Shown here one piece after another: positions 55,572 to 63,970 of a DNA stretch of 64,000 bases; position 1 is the stretch's first letter, and the number at the start of each line of letters is the position of its first letter. The stretch comes from Halobacillus massiliensis (lineage in GTDB: Bacteria; Bacillota; Bacilli; Bacillales; Halobacillaceae). Both the position numbers and the translations under genes were made by a program. The notes beneath the pieces were generated by a model. That model was not told the origin of the DNA. It saw nothing but the letters and a program-made list of their open reading frames with translations, and did not search any database. The stretch is from NCBI RefSeq assembly GCF_900166625.1, contig NZ_LT800499.1:2082854-2146853 (forward strand), read 5' to 3'.

Positions 55572-56141
55572 TTAAAAAATTCTCTTTTTATCTCGTTCCT
55601 GCTTAAGAATTTCAACAGCCTCTTTAAAGCGCTGGGAGTGGACGATTTCTCTTTCTCTCAGAAACCGGAGACTGTCGTTTAAGAATGGATCATCAGACAT
55701 GTTGATAATCCACTGATAAGTAGCACGAGCTTTTTCCTCAGCGGCTATGTCTTCATATAAGTCAGCGATTGGATCACCTTTCGCTTGAATATAAGTAGCT
55801 GTCCATGGGTTGCCGGCTGCATCATGGTAGAACAGGGCTTTATCATGGTTGGCATAATGTGCCCCGAGTCCGGCTTCTTTTAACTGCTCTGGTGTTGCAT
55901 CTTTCGTTAATTTATAAACCATAGTGGCTATCATTTCTAAATGAGCGAACTCTTCTGTCCCTATATCAGTGAGCAGTCCGATGACCTGGTCAGGAATGGA
56001 ATAACGCTGATTTAAGTATCTCAGGGCGGCAGATAATTCACCATCTGCTCCGCCATATTGTTCAATTAAGAACTTTGCTAGTCTTGGGTTGCATTCACTG
56101 ACTTTAACAGGGTACTGTAATTTTTTTTCATATAACCACAT
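55572..56141 (-). CDS. cotJC: Spore coat protein CotJC (manganese-catalase-like)
   Basis: 189 residues, ferritin-like four-helix fold of the manganese-catalase family. Metal ligands are in IGTEEFAHLEMI and in YEDIAAEEKARATY and REREIVHSQRF. It is part of the coat-associated CotJ complex built by the mother cell, probably protecting the forespore from peroxide. Third gene of cotJABC. Confidence 0.95.
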   Translation of the reverse strand: MWLYEKKLQYPVKVSECNPRLAKFLIEQYGGADGELSAALRYLNQRYSIPDQVIGLLTDIGTEEFAHLEMIATMVYKLTKDATPEQLKEAGLGAHYANHDKALFYHDAAGNPWTATYIQAKGDPIADLYEDIAAEEKARATYQWIINMSDDPFLNDSLRFLREREIVHSQRFKEAVEILKQERDKKRIF

Positions 56142-56159
56142 AGTCTGCCTCCTTTTATT

Positions 56160-56417
56160 TTACATTTGCCAGGGCCAAGGAGCTTTGTTCCAGTTCCATG
56201 GATAAGATGAGAAGCTTCCGCCAAACTGAAGGAGCGGGCCGAACGCCTGTTCATACTGGTGTTTCAGTTTCTTGCTCTGCGCCGTCAGTTCATTAAACTG
56301 TTGAATCGCCTGGGCATCGTTCGGGTGTGTATCCAGGTAAAGCGTTAATTCCACTAAAGCAAAATCCACCTGCTGGATTTGAAGCATCAGCTCCTGTTGT
56401 TCTTTACTCGGATTCAC
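56160..56417 (-). CDS. cotJB: Spore coat protein CotJB
   Basis: 85 residues from the GTG at 56417, whose ribosome-binding site (GAGGTGGAG) lies in the end of cotJA, overlapping it by 14 bp. The ATG-begun frame at 56453 extends too far upstream. Helical with LQIQQVDFALVELTLYLDTHPND, the CotJB signature, and a Trp-rich C-terminus (YPWNWNKAPWPWQ). It is a partner of CotJA and CotJC. Confidence 0.9.
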   Translation of the reverse strand: MNPSKEQQELMLQIQQVDFALVELTLYLDTHPNDAQAIQQFNELTAQSKKLKHQYEQAFGPLLQFGGSFSSYPWNWNKAPWPWQM

Positions 56418-56631
56418 GACTCTCCACCTCTTTCGGTGTTGGGTATGGATCATATAAGGCCTTCCATAATGTCCCTCTAAAAAGCGCTTCCTGAACAGAG
56501 AACTGAGGAAGCCCTGGCGGCTGAAAACCTAAGTATAAATTAGGCGGGGTCTGATAATATTTCCATACCATGGGAGGGCACGGATCGTTTGTACTTAAAA
56601 AGGGCTTATACCATTTAATAGGTGTATACAT
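56404..56631 (-). CDS. cotJA: Spore coat protein CotJA
   Basis: 75 residues from the ATG at 56631 (AAAGGTG upstream); ATGs at 56637 and 56640 overlap the ribosome-binding site. Proline- and tyrosine-rich: PFLSTNDPCPPMVWKYYQTPPNLYLGFQPPGLPQFS is the CotJA pattern, ending with a FRGTLWKALYDPYP. First gene of the cotJ operon, needed to hold CotJC in the coat. A sigma-E-type CATAATTT lies on the minus strand at 56668-56661 but its -35 is poor. Confidence 0.92.
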   Translation of the reverse strand: MYTPIKWYKPFLSTNDPCPPMVWKYYQTPPNLYLGFQPPGLPQFSVQEALFRGTLWKALYDPYPTPKEVESRESE

Positions 56632-56776
56632 AATCATCACCTTTCTTCTGTCATATGACCAAATTATGTACGAAAGGCATGTCTTAGACCGGTTACAAAA
56701 TCTGAAAATTGTACGAACTCCTATAAGTAAATGTGGAAAGGGAGGCTGTCATAGGCAAAACACTTAAAGACGCCAT

Positions 56777-56824
56777 ATGTAAACCTATATAAACTTTACA
56801 TATTAATTATCAGAGATTTATAAT
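56777..56824 (+). promoter_or_regulatory. Operator-like palindrome over the litR-like gene promoter
   Basis: ATGTAAA (56777-56783) and TTTACAT (56795-56801) form an inverted repeat with an 11-bp spacer. The right arm contains the -35 TTTACA (56795-56800), and TATAAT at 56819-56824 is the -10 (18-bp spacer). Such an arrangement suits autorepression by a MerR-type dimer. A direct binding test has not been made. Confidence 0.65.
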
Positions 56825-56854
56825 TAAAAAAAATGCTGCAGTGGAGGAACCGTT

Positions 56855-57766
56855 ATGCCTAAACAGAAAGCCAAATATAACATCAAAGCTGTCTCACAAA
56901 TGCTGGACATCCAGCCGGGGACGCTGCGGGCATGGGAAAGAAGATATCAGATGATACGTCCCGTTCGAAATGAAGCAGGGCATCGTTTATATACAGAAGA
57001 GCATATTCATACGCTTAAGTGGCTGATTGACAAAGTGAATAAAGGGTTTACGATTTCACAGGCTGTGGCCCTTATAGAAAATGATGAAAGAGAACCTGCG
57101 GCTTCTCAATTTCCTATGGAAGGCAACCGTCTGAACGACCTAATGGAAGAGCTGTTAGAACGGCTCTTATCCTTTGATGAACGTGGAGCACAATTGAAAC
57201 TGGATGAAGCCTTCAGTTTATTTACACCAGAAACCGTAGCTATCAATATGATTGGTCCTATCCTTTTAAAAGTCGGAGATTTATGGGAAAATAATCGAAT
57301 TACGAGTGCCCATGAGCATTTTGCGAGTAATTTTCTCCGTTCAAGAATAGGTATGATGCTCGTTTCCATTCCATTAGAAGGTGTTCAGCCTAAGGCTTTA
57401 TTAGTCTGCGGTCCAAATGAAAGGCATGAACTCGGTCTTCTCATTTTCGCTTTATTTCTAAAAAGAAAAGGCTATGAAGTCGTTTATCTTGGCCAAAGTG
57501 TAGCGAGCGGAGATTTAGATATAGTTCTGGAAGAGATTAGTCCTAAATTTCTTTTTATATCCTGTACGATGAAAAATAATCTTCCACCTACTTTAAGGCT
57601 TGTAGAAAAGCTGAACAAGCAGTTTCCGGATGTTCAATTTGGACTTGGGGGAAACGTTTATGATCAGCTGACAGAAATTGAAGAAAAGCGGCTTTCAGGC
57701 TATATAGTTGGAAATACACGGGACCAGTGGGAAGAATGGCTGAACAAACATCAAGGTGACAAGTGA
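56855..57766 (+). CDS. B12-dependent MerR-type photoreceptor-like regulator (CarH/LitR family)
   Basis: 303 residues. N-terminal MerR helix-turn-helix (KAVSQMLDIQPGTLRAWERRYQMIRPVRNEAGHRLY, about 10-46), then a helical cobalamin-binding cap (about 90-165) and a B12-binding Rossmann domain (180-300). Trp144 and Glu154-His155 form the W-x9-EH motif of CarH light sensors. GPNERHELG carries the ExHxxG motif with the lower axial His191. As I recall, Thermus CarH has a His next to that Trp for the photoadduct; here it is Glu145. It is expected to act as a light- or B12-dependent repressor, with targets unknown. Monocistronic. Confidence 0.82.
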   Translation: MPKQKAKYNIKAVSQMLDIQPGTLRAWERRYQMIRPVRNEAGHRLYTEEHIHTLKWLIDKVNKGFTISQAVALIENDEREPAASQFPMEGNRLNDLMEELLERLLSFDERGAQLKLDEAFSLFTPETVAINMIGPILLKVGDLWENNRITSAHEHFASNFLRSRIGMMLVSIPLEGVQPKALLVCGPNERHELGLLIFALFLKRKGYEVVYLGQSVASGDLDIVLEEISPKFLFISCTMKNNLPPTLRLVEKLNKQFPDVQFGLGGNVYDQLTEIEEKRLSGYIVGNTRDQWEEWLNKHQGDK

Positions 57767-57875
57767 CTTTAGTCCCCAGTCCATTTTTATGGATATAATC
57801 TTAAAAAAAGTGCCATAATGAGAGCAGTCATCATAATATAGAGATAACCAGATATCCGTAAAAGGGGGCGTGTAC

Positions 57876-58457
57876 ATGCGAGTTGAAAGAATGTCTAATG
57901 AAAAGTTCAAAATATTCTTAACATTTGATGATTTATTAGACAGAGGTTTGACTAAAGAAGAACTATGGAATGATCTTCCAAGAGTTCATCGGGTGTTTAG
58001 TGATATGATGTATGACGCCGGGGTAGAACTTGGAGTCGAGCTTAGCGGTATGCTGCTCGTGCAGGTTTATCTGTTACAGGCGCAGGGAATGCTGGTGGTT
58101 GTTACAAAATCTAGAGAAGATATAGATGAAGATGATGATTATATCGAGATGAAAGTAACGTTAGATGAGAGTAAAGAAATGATTTTTGCATTTGATGATT
58201 TTGAGGATATTATTCAAGCTGGTATACATCTGTCTGAGCTCGGTGTAATAAAAGGGGATGTCTATTATTATAATGACAACTATTACATGCTGCTAGATGA
58301 TGTAGATATTTTCCACTTGGATATAGAACAGGTGATTGCTCTATTATCGGAATTTTCTTCAGCAACCGCGATGACTTCGCACCGTTTATTGGAGTATGGA
58401 AAACCGATCATGAAGGGTAATGCCATGGAAACAATCTGTAAATACTTTTATGAATAG
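57876..58457 (+). CDS. mecB: Adaptor protein MecB (YpbH), MecA paralogue
   Basis: 193 residues from the ATG at 57876 (AAAGGGGG 7 bp upstream). It has the MecA-like N-terminal binding domain (MRVERMSNEKFKIFLTFDDLLDRGLTKEELW) and acidic linker (IDEDDDYIEMK), with a C-terminal ClpC-binding domain. It targets substrates such as ComK to ClpC/ClpP. Position beside gudB and recQ matches ypbH of B. subtilis, which distinguishes it from MecA. Confidence 0.85.
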   Translation: MRVERMSNEKFKIFLTFDDLLDRGLTKEELWNDLPRVHRVFSDMMYDAGVELGVELSGMLLVQVYLLQAQGMLVVVTKSREDIDEDDDYIEMKVTLDESKEMIFAFDDFEDIIQAGIHLSELGVIKGDVYYYNDNYYMLLDDVDIFHLDIEQVIALLSEFSSATAMTSHRLLEYGKPIMKGNAMETICKYFYE

Positions 58458-58465
58458 GCGAATAT

Positions 58466-58500
58466 AGAACGAATGCTAAGTCAGCTTCGTTCTTTTTGTT
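58466..58500 (+). terminator. Terminator of mecB
   Basis: AGAACGAA / TTCGTTCT stem enclosing a TGC...GCA-like GCTAAGTCAGC, followed by TTTTTGTTTTTT. Confidence 0.85.
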
Positions 58501-58593
58501 TTTTTAAATAGAAGGTCTATAAGTAACATGTTAAAATAATGATGGTATGAAAAAGATCAAGATACAGACCGAAGAAATGGAGAGTGTACATTA

Positions 58594-59538
58594 ATGAAAA
58601 TTGCAGTTTTATACGGGGGAGTCTCCGGAGAGAGAGAGGTTTCACTTTCTACTGGAAAGGGAGTGATTGCAGCCTTAGAAAATAAAGGTCATGAAGTATT
58701 AGGTATTGACTTTAATCCTTCAAAACTGGATGAACTTCTCCAATTAGATGTGGATTTAGTCTTTATAGCCCTTCACGGGCGTTATGGTGAAGATGGCAAG
58801 ATTCAAGGCTTACTTGATATGCTGGAAATTCCTTATGTAGGCTCAGGGGTTTTAGCTTCTGCTCTTGCTATGGATAAGGCGAAATCAAAACAAATTTTTT
58901 CTAAAGAGGGTATTCATACTGCGGTCAGCCAAGCGTATTCTATCCAGCAGTTTAATGACATAGAAGAAATTACTCAAAAAATTAGACAGGAATTTACCGT
59001 GCCTTTTGTAGTGAAGCCAAATCAGGAGGGTTCCACTCTCGGTCTGACAATTATAAAAGATGATGCCCAAATTGATGAAGCTGTAAAACTGGCAGCCGCA
59101 TCTGACTCAGTTATTTTAGTAGAAGATTTTATAAGTGGAAGAGAAGTTACCGTTCCTGTTATCGGAAAGCAGGGGGAAGAGGAAGCTCTTCCGGTCATAG
59201 AAATTATTCCTAAAAGTGAGTATTATGACTACGAGTCAAAATACAAACCAGGAGGAAGCGAACATATCGTCCCAGCTAAGATCGATGATGAATTGACAAG
59301 ACAGCTTCAGGAACATTCTGTTAAAGCCCATCAATTATTAGGCTGTAAAACATATTCACGGGTAGATTTTATTATAGATGGGAATAATAAACCTGTTATA
59401 TTAGAAGTGAATACACTTCCAGGAATGACTCCTACCAGCCTGTTCCCTGATTCAGCTAAAGTATTAGGTTGGAGTTATGATGACTTAATAGACCGTTTTG
59501 TCTCCCTTTCAGCAACAGAGAAAAAACAGGTGATGTAA
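58594..59538 (+). CDS. ddl: D-alanine--D-alanine ligase
   Basis: 314 residues. ATP-grasp enzyme with the N-terminal VLYGGVSGEREVSLSTG block, VKPNQEGSTLGLT, LVEDFISGREVTV and the metal-binding VILEVNTLPGMTPTSL. It joins two D-alanines for peptidoglycan stems. In B. subtilis ddl lies elsewhere with murF, so its location between mecB and gudB differs. The ribosome-binding site is ATGGAGAG. Confidence 0.94.
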   Translation: MKIAVLYGGVSGEREVSLSTGKGVIAALENKGHEVLGIDFNPSKLDELLQLDVDLVFIALHGRYGEDGKIQGLLDMLEIPYVGSGVLASALAMDKAKSKQIFSKEGIHTAVSQAYSIQQFNDIEEITQKIRQEFTVPFVVKPNQEGSTLGLTIIKDDAQIDEAVKLAAASDSVILVEDFISGREVTVPVIGKQGEEEALPVIEIIPKSEYYDYESKYKPGGSEHIVPAKIDDELTRQLQEHSVKAHQLLGCKTYSRVDFIIDGNNKPVILEVNTLPGMTPTSLFPDSAKVLGWSYDDLIDRFVSLSATEKKQVM

Positions 59539-59547
59539 TCGCTTTCA
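59534..59547 (+). promoter_or_regulatory. Candidate cre (CcpA) site upstream of gudB
   Basis: TGTAATCGCTTTCA fits the catabolite-response consensus in all but one degenerate position. It overlaps the ddl stop and lies about 82 bp before the likely gudB transcription start. Confidence 0.35.
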
Positions 59548-59587
59548 AAAATAACTTAAAAGTAGGAAATAAAGCTTAAAAATTTCT

Positions 59588-59615
59588 TTGCTTTAAAGAT
59601 TGGAAAGTGTATACT
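59588..59615 (+). promoter_or_regulatory. Probable sigma-A promoter of gudB
   Basis: TTGCTT at 59588-59593 and TATACT at 59610-59615 with a 16-bp spacer, 50 bp before the start codon. Confidence 0.5.
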
Positions 59616-59664
59616 ATTCACTGAAGTAACCCATAGCTATTGGTTTCATATAGGAGGTAAATCG

Positions 59665-60945
59665 ATGGTAGCCGATAACGCTGACGTCAATTCAAATCAA
59701 AAAAATGAACAATTAGATGTGCTTCTATCTACTCAGAAAGTAGTGAAGAAGGCGCTTGAAAAATTAGGTTATCCCAATGAGGTCTATGAATTATTGAAAG
59801 AACCTGTTCGGATGATGACAGTTAGAATTCCGGTTAGAATGGACGATGATTCTATTAAAATTTTCACTGGATATCGTGCACAGCACAACGATGCCGTGGG
59901 TCCGACCAAAGGCGGCGTTCGATTTCATCCAGCCGTATCTGAGAAAGAAGTCAAAGCTCTATCAATATGGATGAGTTTAAAAGCTGGAATCGTTGATCTT
60001 CCATATGGCGGCGGTAAAGGCGGGATTGTCTGCGACCCGCGTGATATGTCGTTTCGTGAACTTGAGGGTGTAAGCCGCGGGTATGTTCGCGCGATTAGTC
60101 AAATCGTTGGCCCTACAAAAGATATCCCGGCTCCTGATGTATTTACAAACTCTCAAATTATGGCCTGGATGATGGACGAATACAGTCGAATTGATGAATT
60201 TAATAATCCTGGGTTTATTACAGGGAAACCCCTCGTTCTCGGTGGTTCTCACGGTAGAGAATCTGCTACAGCCAAAGGGGTTACGATTTGTATTGAAGAA
60301 GCAGCTAAGAAAAAAGGTATACAAATTGAGGGTGCCAAAGTAGTTGTACAAGGATTTGGAAACGCAGGAAGCTTCCTGGCTAAGTTTATGCACGATAAAG
60401 GCGCGACGGTTGTTGGCATATCAGATGCCCATGGCGGCCTGCACGATCCAGACGGCTTAGATATCGATTACCTGCTTGATCGCCGGGATAGCTTTGGAAC
60501 AGTGACGAATTTGTTTAAAAATACAATTTCAAACCAAGAACTTCTTGAGCTTGATTGTGATATTTTAGTCCCCGCTGCGATTGAAAACCAAATCACGGAA
60601 GAAAACGCAGCGAAGATAAAAGCAAGCATTGTGGTGGAAGCAGCTAATGGCCCGACAACGATGGAAGCCACAAGAATCTTATCAGAAAAAGGCATTCTTT
60701 TAGTACCAGACGTTCTCGCTTCAGCAGGAGGAGTAACGGTGTCGTATTTTGAATGGGTGCAGAACAATCAGGGATATTACTGGACGGAAGAAGAAGTAGA
60801 AGAAAAGCTGCACAAAGTCATCATTAAAGGTTTTGAGAACGTTTATCGCACAGCAGAAATGCGCCGTGTTGATATGAGACTTGCCGCTTATATGGTCGGT
60901 GTTCGGAAAATGGCGGAAGCTTCCCGATTCCGCGGGTGGATTTAA
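59665..60945 (+). CDS. gudB: NAD-specific glutamate dehydrogenase GudB
   Basis: 426 residues, complete. The catalytic lysine block is PYGGGKGGIVCDPRDMS, with QHNDAVGPTKGGVRFHP before it. The nucleotide-binding loop is VQGFGNAGSFLAKF. It oxidises glutamate to 2-oxoglutarate and ammonia, which fits with glutamate made by putBC in this window. B. subtilis 168 has an inactive gudB with a 9-bp repeat in the active site; the block here looks intact without such an insertion. The ribosome-binding site is AGGAGG. Confidence 0.93.
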   Translation: MVADNADVNSNQKNEQLDVLLSTQKVVKKALEKLGYPNEVYELLKEPVRMMTVRIPVRMDDDSIKIFTGYRAQHNDAVGPTKGGVRFHPAVSEKEVKALSIWMSLKAGIVDLPYGGGKGGIVCDPRDMSFRELEGVSRGYVRAISQIVGPTKDIPAPDVFTNSQIMAWMMDEYSRIDEFNNPGFITGKPLVLGGSHGRESATAKGVTICIEEAAKKKGIQIEGAKVVVQGFGNAGSFLAKFMHDKGATVVGISDAHGGLHDPDGLDIDYLLDRRDSFGTVTNLFKNTISNQELLELDCDILVPAAIENQITEENAAKIKASIVVEAANGPTTMEATRILSEKGILLVPDVLASAGGVTVSYFEWVQNNQGYYWTEEEVEEKLHKVIIKGFENVYRTAEMRRVDMRLAAYMVGVRKMAEASRFRGWI

Positions 60946-60960
60946 GTTGATTCTATATTG

Positions 60961-60997
60961 GAAATCTCCTATCATTGTAGGGTAGGAGATTTTTTTT
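60961..60997 (+). terminator. Terminator of gudB
   Basis: AAATCTCCTA / TAGGAGATTT stem, then five or more T residues. Confidence 0.9.
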
Positions 60998-61073
60998 GTG
61001 TGTTAAAACATAAGAGTCCATTAAAGGGACGATCGAATAAGATGGTATGGTTGGTAAAGAGGAGTTGACTATC

Positions 61074-62054
61074 GTGCAAGAAGAAAAGGTAATAATCGTT
61101 GGGGCTGGGCCTTGTGGTATGAGTACAGCCATCGAGCTTAAAAGAAAGGGCATTGGCTCTTTAATCATAGAAAAAGGCAATGTCGTAAATTCAATTTACC
61201 ATTACCCAACACATCAGACGTTTTTTAGTTCAAGTGAAAAGTTGGAAATCGGAAATATTCCATTTATTACCCAGCTGCAAAAACCAGTCAGAAATGAAGC
61301 GCTGGCATATTACAGAGCAGTGGCTGAAAGAGAAAGCCTTCGAATCCATTCCTTTGAAACAGTGAAAAAGGTAGAAAAAAAAGGCGATAAATTTAAAGTA
61401 ATCACAGAAAGAGAAGCAGGTGACCAACAGGAATATGAAGCTTCTTTTATTGTGGCTGCCACCGGCTATTATGATCAGCCCAATTATATGAACGTGCCCG
61501 GAGAAGAACTGGATAAAGTAATGCACTACTTCAAAGAGGCTCATCCATATTACAAAAAGAATGTAGTGATTGTCGGAGGTAAAAACTCTGCAGCAGACGC
61601 GGCACTTGAACTTGAAAAAGCTGGAGCTAATGTAACAGTACTATATCGAGGCCAGGAATATTCAAAGAGCATTAAACCATGGATCCTCCCATTATTTGAA
61701 TCACTGGTTAATAAAGATATCGTAAACTTGGAATTTAATGCAAATATTAAGGAAATTACCCAGACATCTGTAGTATACGAACAGAATGGAAAAGAAAAAA
61801 CAGTGGATAATGATTTTGTTTTTGCTATGACGGGATACCGTCCGAACCATCCATTCCTTACAAGTATGGGAGTTCAAATGGATGAAGTAACAGGGCGTCC
61901 GGATTTTGATGAAGAAACTATGGAGACAAATGTAGAAGATATTTATATTGCTGGCGTTATCGCTGCAGGTTTTAACAATAATGAAATCTTTATAGAAAAT
62001 GGACGTTTTCACGGTGGTAAAATCGCTGAATCCATCATAAAAAAGCAAGCCTGA
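61074..62054 (+). CDS. bdr: Bacillithiol disulfide reductase (YpdA)
   Basis: 326 residues from the GTG at 61074 (AAAGAGGAG 9 bp upstream). The thioredoxin-reductase-like FAD/NADPH flavoprotein has FAD motif VGAGPCGMSTAIELKRKG, the NADPH motif VGGKNSAADAALELEKAG, and the second FAD segment ending DIYIAGVIAAGFNNNEIFIENG. It lacks the CxxC of thioredoxin reductase, as expected for the YpdA/Bdr family, which reduces oxidised bacillithiol with NADPH. Position beside gudB as in B. subtilis ypdA. Confidence 0.92.
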   Translation: MQEEKVIIVGAGPCGMSTAIELKRKGIGSLIIEKGNVVNSIYHYPTHQTFFSSSEKLEIGNIPFITQLQKPVRNEALAYYRAVAERESLRIHSFETVKKVEKKGDKFKVITEREAGDQQEYEASFIVAATGYYDQPNYMNVPGEELDKVMHYFKEAHPYYKKNVVIVGGKNSAADAALELEKAGANVTVLYRGQEYSKSIKPWILPLFESLVNKDIVNLEFNANIKEITQTSVVYEQNGKEKTVDNDFVFAMTGYRPNHPFLTSMGVQMDEVTGRPDFDEETMETNVEDIYIAGVIAAGFNNNEIFIENGRFHGGKIAESIIKKQA

Positions 62055-62070
62055 GGAGGCTTGTTTTTTT
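62042..62070 (+). terminator. Terminator of bdr
   Basis: AAGCAAGCCT / AGGCTTGTTT stem around GAGG with TTTTT; it overlaps the last codons. Confidence 0.85.
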
Positions 62071-62149
62071 TACTGTGAAGCTCTATAGGGCGGAATCTCA
62101 CTATGTTCAATCCGAAGCTTCGTTGATTCTCACGTAGAGCGAAGTGGGT

Positions 62150-62240
62150 TCTGTTTACCTTGGTATAGAGAGCCAGACTTGGGGACAAGCTTAAGCCTTC
62201 CGGGATCTTACCTTTGTACCGTACTGCCCTAAAGTTAGAT
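62150..62240 (+). repeat. Decayed subfamily 2 repeat fragment
   Basis: GTTTACCTTGGTATAGAG, ACTTGGGGAC-AAGCTT and CCTTCCGGGATCTTACC match ordered pieces of the subfamily 2 repeat, with the middle missing. It is directly before the interrupted copy C1. Confidence 0.45.
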
Positions 62241-62255
62241 TAAGAGAATCCTATT

Positions 62256-62373
62256 CCGTTTGCCTGGTTATGTAGAATCGGGCAAGGGGAAACAACTCGC
62301 TTTCCATGGGCGAACGGTGAGCTTCCTCGGGCTTTAGCCCTCCGGGATCTCCCCCTGTTCTCTTCTCCCATAG
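62256..62373 (+). repeat. Subfamily 2 repeat copy C1, left part, interrupted by the IS element
   Basis: AAGGGGAAACAACTCGC, CCATGGGCGAACGGTGAG, CCTCGGGCTTTAGCCC and CCCCTGTTCTCTTCTCCCATAG match copy B1 until the IS junction. The missing end (TAGGAGTCTCGCCGTTTCCCC) appears at 63971 on the far side of the element. Confidence 0.82.
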
Positions 62374-62439
62374 CCATTCATGTATCGCAAAAAACAGCTC
62401 TACACCACAGAGAATGAAAATGGTTATCGTATGCCTATA

Positions 62440-62600
62440 CTGATTCTACGGCTGGATGAGGAAGGTCGAGACTCCTTGGTGCGTGAGAGCCCTCCCCATA
62501 GTCTGACTCCTTCGACCACGGTGCACCACAGACTGTTGCTCCTGTATAGGAAGCACTCATGGTAGATTAACCCTATTCTGGTTGTTGCGCCAGCCTCTAC
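62440..62600 (+). ncRNA. Predicted IS110 bridge RNA
   Basis: GAAGG (62461) / CCTTC (62509) close a stem. Inside, CGAGACTCCT at 62467-62476 is complementary to the right flank AGGAGTCTCG (63972-63981), and CCCATAG at 62495-62501 equals the left flank CCCATAG (62367-62373). A short GGT/GCC apical hairpin lies between. Further on, TCATGGTAG at 62557-62565 equals the element's own right end TCATGGTAG (63965-63973), as a donor guide would. A left donor guide was not clear. Boundaries are approximate. Relative to IS621 as I recall it, the guide polarity looks reversed with respect to the transposase. Confidence 0.65.
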
Positions 62601-62629
62601 TATTACTTGCCGCAGAAAGGATGTTTTCA

Positions 62630-63853
62630 ATGGATGTAGTCATTGAGAATGCTTGTGGTATGGATGTCCACAAAGATACCATTACTGCTTGTGCCATTAC
62701 ACCGGAAGGAAAGGAGATTAAGACATTTTCAACGAAAACCATCTATCTCATTGAGTTGGTGGACTGGGTTAAGAAACGGAATTGTACCCATGTGGCCATG
62801 GAAAGTACAAGTGTCTACTGGAAACCTATTGTTAATCTAATAGAAGCCGAAGATATTGAATTTCTAGTTGTGAACGCTCAACATATTAAAGCTGTTCCTG
62901 GCCGTAAAACGGATGTGAAAGATGCTGAATGGATTGCCAAACTTCTTCGACATGGATTGCTTAAAGCGAGTTACATTCCTGATCGAAATCAGCGCGAATT
63001 ACGTGAACTTGTTCGTTATCGTCGGAGTATTATTGAAGAACGTGCCAGACAACACAACCGAATGCAGAAAGTGTTAGAAGGAGCTAATATTAAGCTTGGG
63101 TCTGTGGTTTCTGACGTTTTGGGAGTTTCTGCTCGTGATATGCTTCGTTCCATAGCCGAAGGAAATGATGACCTTGAAGAGTTATCAAACTTAGCGCGAG
63201 GCGTTATGAAAAAGAAAAAAGAGGAATTGAAACTCGCGCTTCAAGGATGCATGAAAGACCACCAACGATTCATGATAAAGACAATCCTTGATCATATTGA
63301 TTTACTTACGGATCAAATGGATAAATTAGACAAAGAAATATCAAAAAGAATGGAAGAATCTCAAGAGGATATCGAACGTTTAGATTCCATTCCTGGCATT
63401 GGAAGAAAAGTGGCGGAACAAATGATTGCCGAACTTGGCACAAATATTAAAGAACAATTTCCTACGGCACCTCAAATGTGTTCTTGGGCAGGGTTAGTCC
63501 CCGGGAATAATCAAAGTGCCGGGAAACGGAAGTCTTCAAAAACGTTGAATGGAAACAAATACCTTAAATCATCACTGGTTGAAGCAGCTCATTCTGTTCG
63601 AGGATCCAAAAACTACCTTGGGGCTCTTTACCGGCGAACGGCTTCACGTAAAGGTAAAAAGCGCGCAGGAATCGTTGTAGCTCATGCGATGTTACGAATC
63701 TCCTACTACCTCTTAACACGGAAGGAAATGTATGTAGATTTAGGAGAAGATTACTTTGATAAACAAAAACAACAATCCATTGTAAAGCACTCATTGCGTA
63801 GGTTAGAGGGTTTAGGTTACACCGTGACGATTGAGGAACCAAAGGTATCTTAA
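62630..63853 (+). CDS. IS110-family transposase (DEDD recombinase)
   Basis: 407 residues from the ATG at 62630 (AGAAAGG 9 bp upstream); an in-frame start at 62582 lies within the predicted bridge RNA region. The RuvC-like N-terminal domain has GMDVHKDTI (Asp), AMESTSVYW (Glu) and KTDVKDAEWIAKLL (two Asp). The C-terminal transposase_20 domain has the helix-hairpin-helix SIPGIGRKVAEQMIAELG, SWAGLVPGNNQSAGKRKSSK with the candidate catalytic serine, and NKYLKSSLVEAA. No frameshift, so probably active. Confidence 0.93.
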   Translation: MDVVIENACGMDVHKDTITACAITPEGKEIKTFSTKTIYLIELVDWVKKRNCTHVAMESTSVYWKPIVNLIEAEDIEFLVVNAQHIKAVPGRKTDVKDAEWIAKLLRHGLLKASYIPDRNQRELRELVRYRRSIIEERARQHNRMQKVLEGANIKLGSVVSDVLGVSARDMLRSIAEGNDDLEELSNLARGVMKKKKEELKLALQGCMKDHQRFMIKTILDHIDLLTDQMDKLDKEISKRMEESQEDIERLDSIPGIGRKVAEQMIAELGTNIKEQFPTAPQMCSWAGLVPGNNQSAGKRKSSKTLNGNKYLKSSLVEAAHSVRGSKNYLGALYRRTASRKGKKRAGIVVAHAMLRISYYLLTRKEMYVDLGEDYFDKQKQQSIVKHSLRRLEGLGYTVTIEEPKVS

Positions 63854-63970
63854 CTCCACCCTCCAACTCACTAGCCATTTGTATAAGACGCTCTCCTCGA
63901 AAAAAGAAGAATGAGCTGCGTCTACTTTAGTATTGCCATTTTTCCATATTATAGAACTTTATTTTCATGG

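Noticed and set aside
61074..62054. Thioredoxin reductase as the identity of the ypdA-like gene
   Set aside because: The FAD/NADPH motifs are present but the CxxC redox pair is missing, which fits the YpdA/Bdr family.
62424..62630. Frames on either strand in the IS110 left end
   Set aside because: They overlap the predicted bridge RNA; no ribosome-binding site and no family resemblance were seen.
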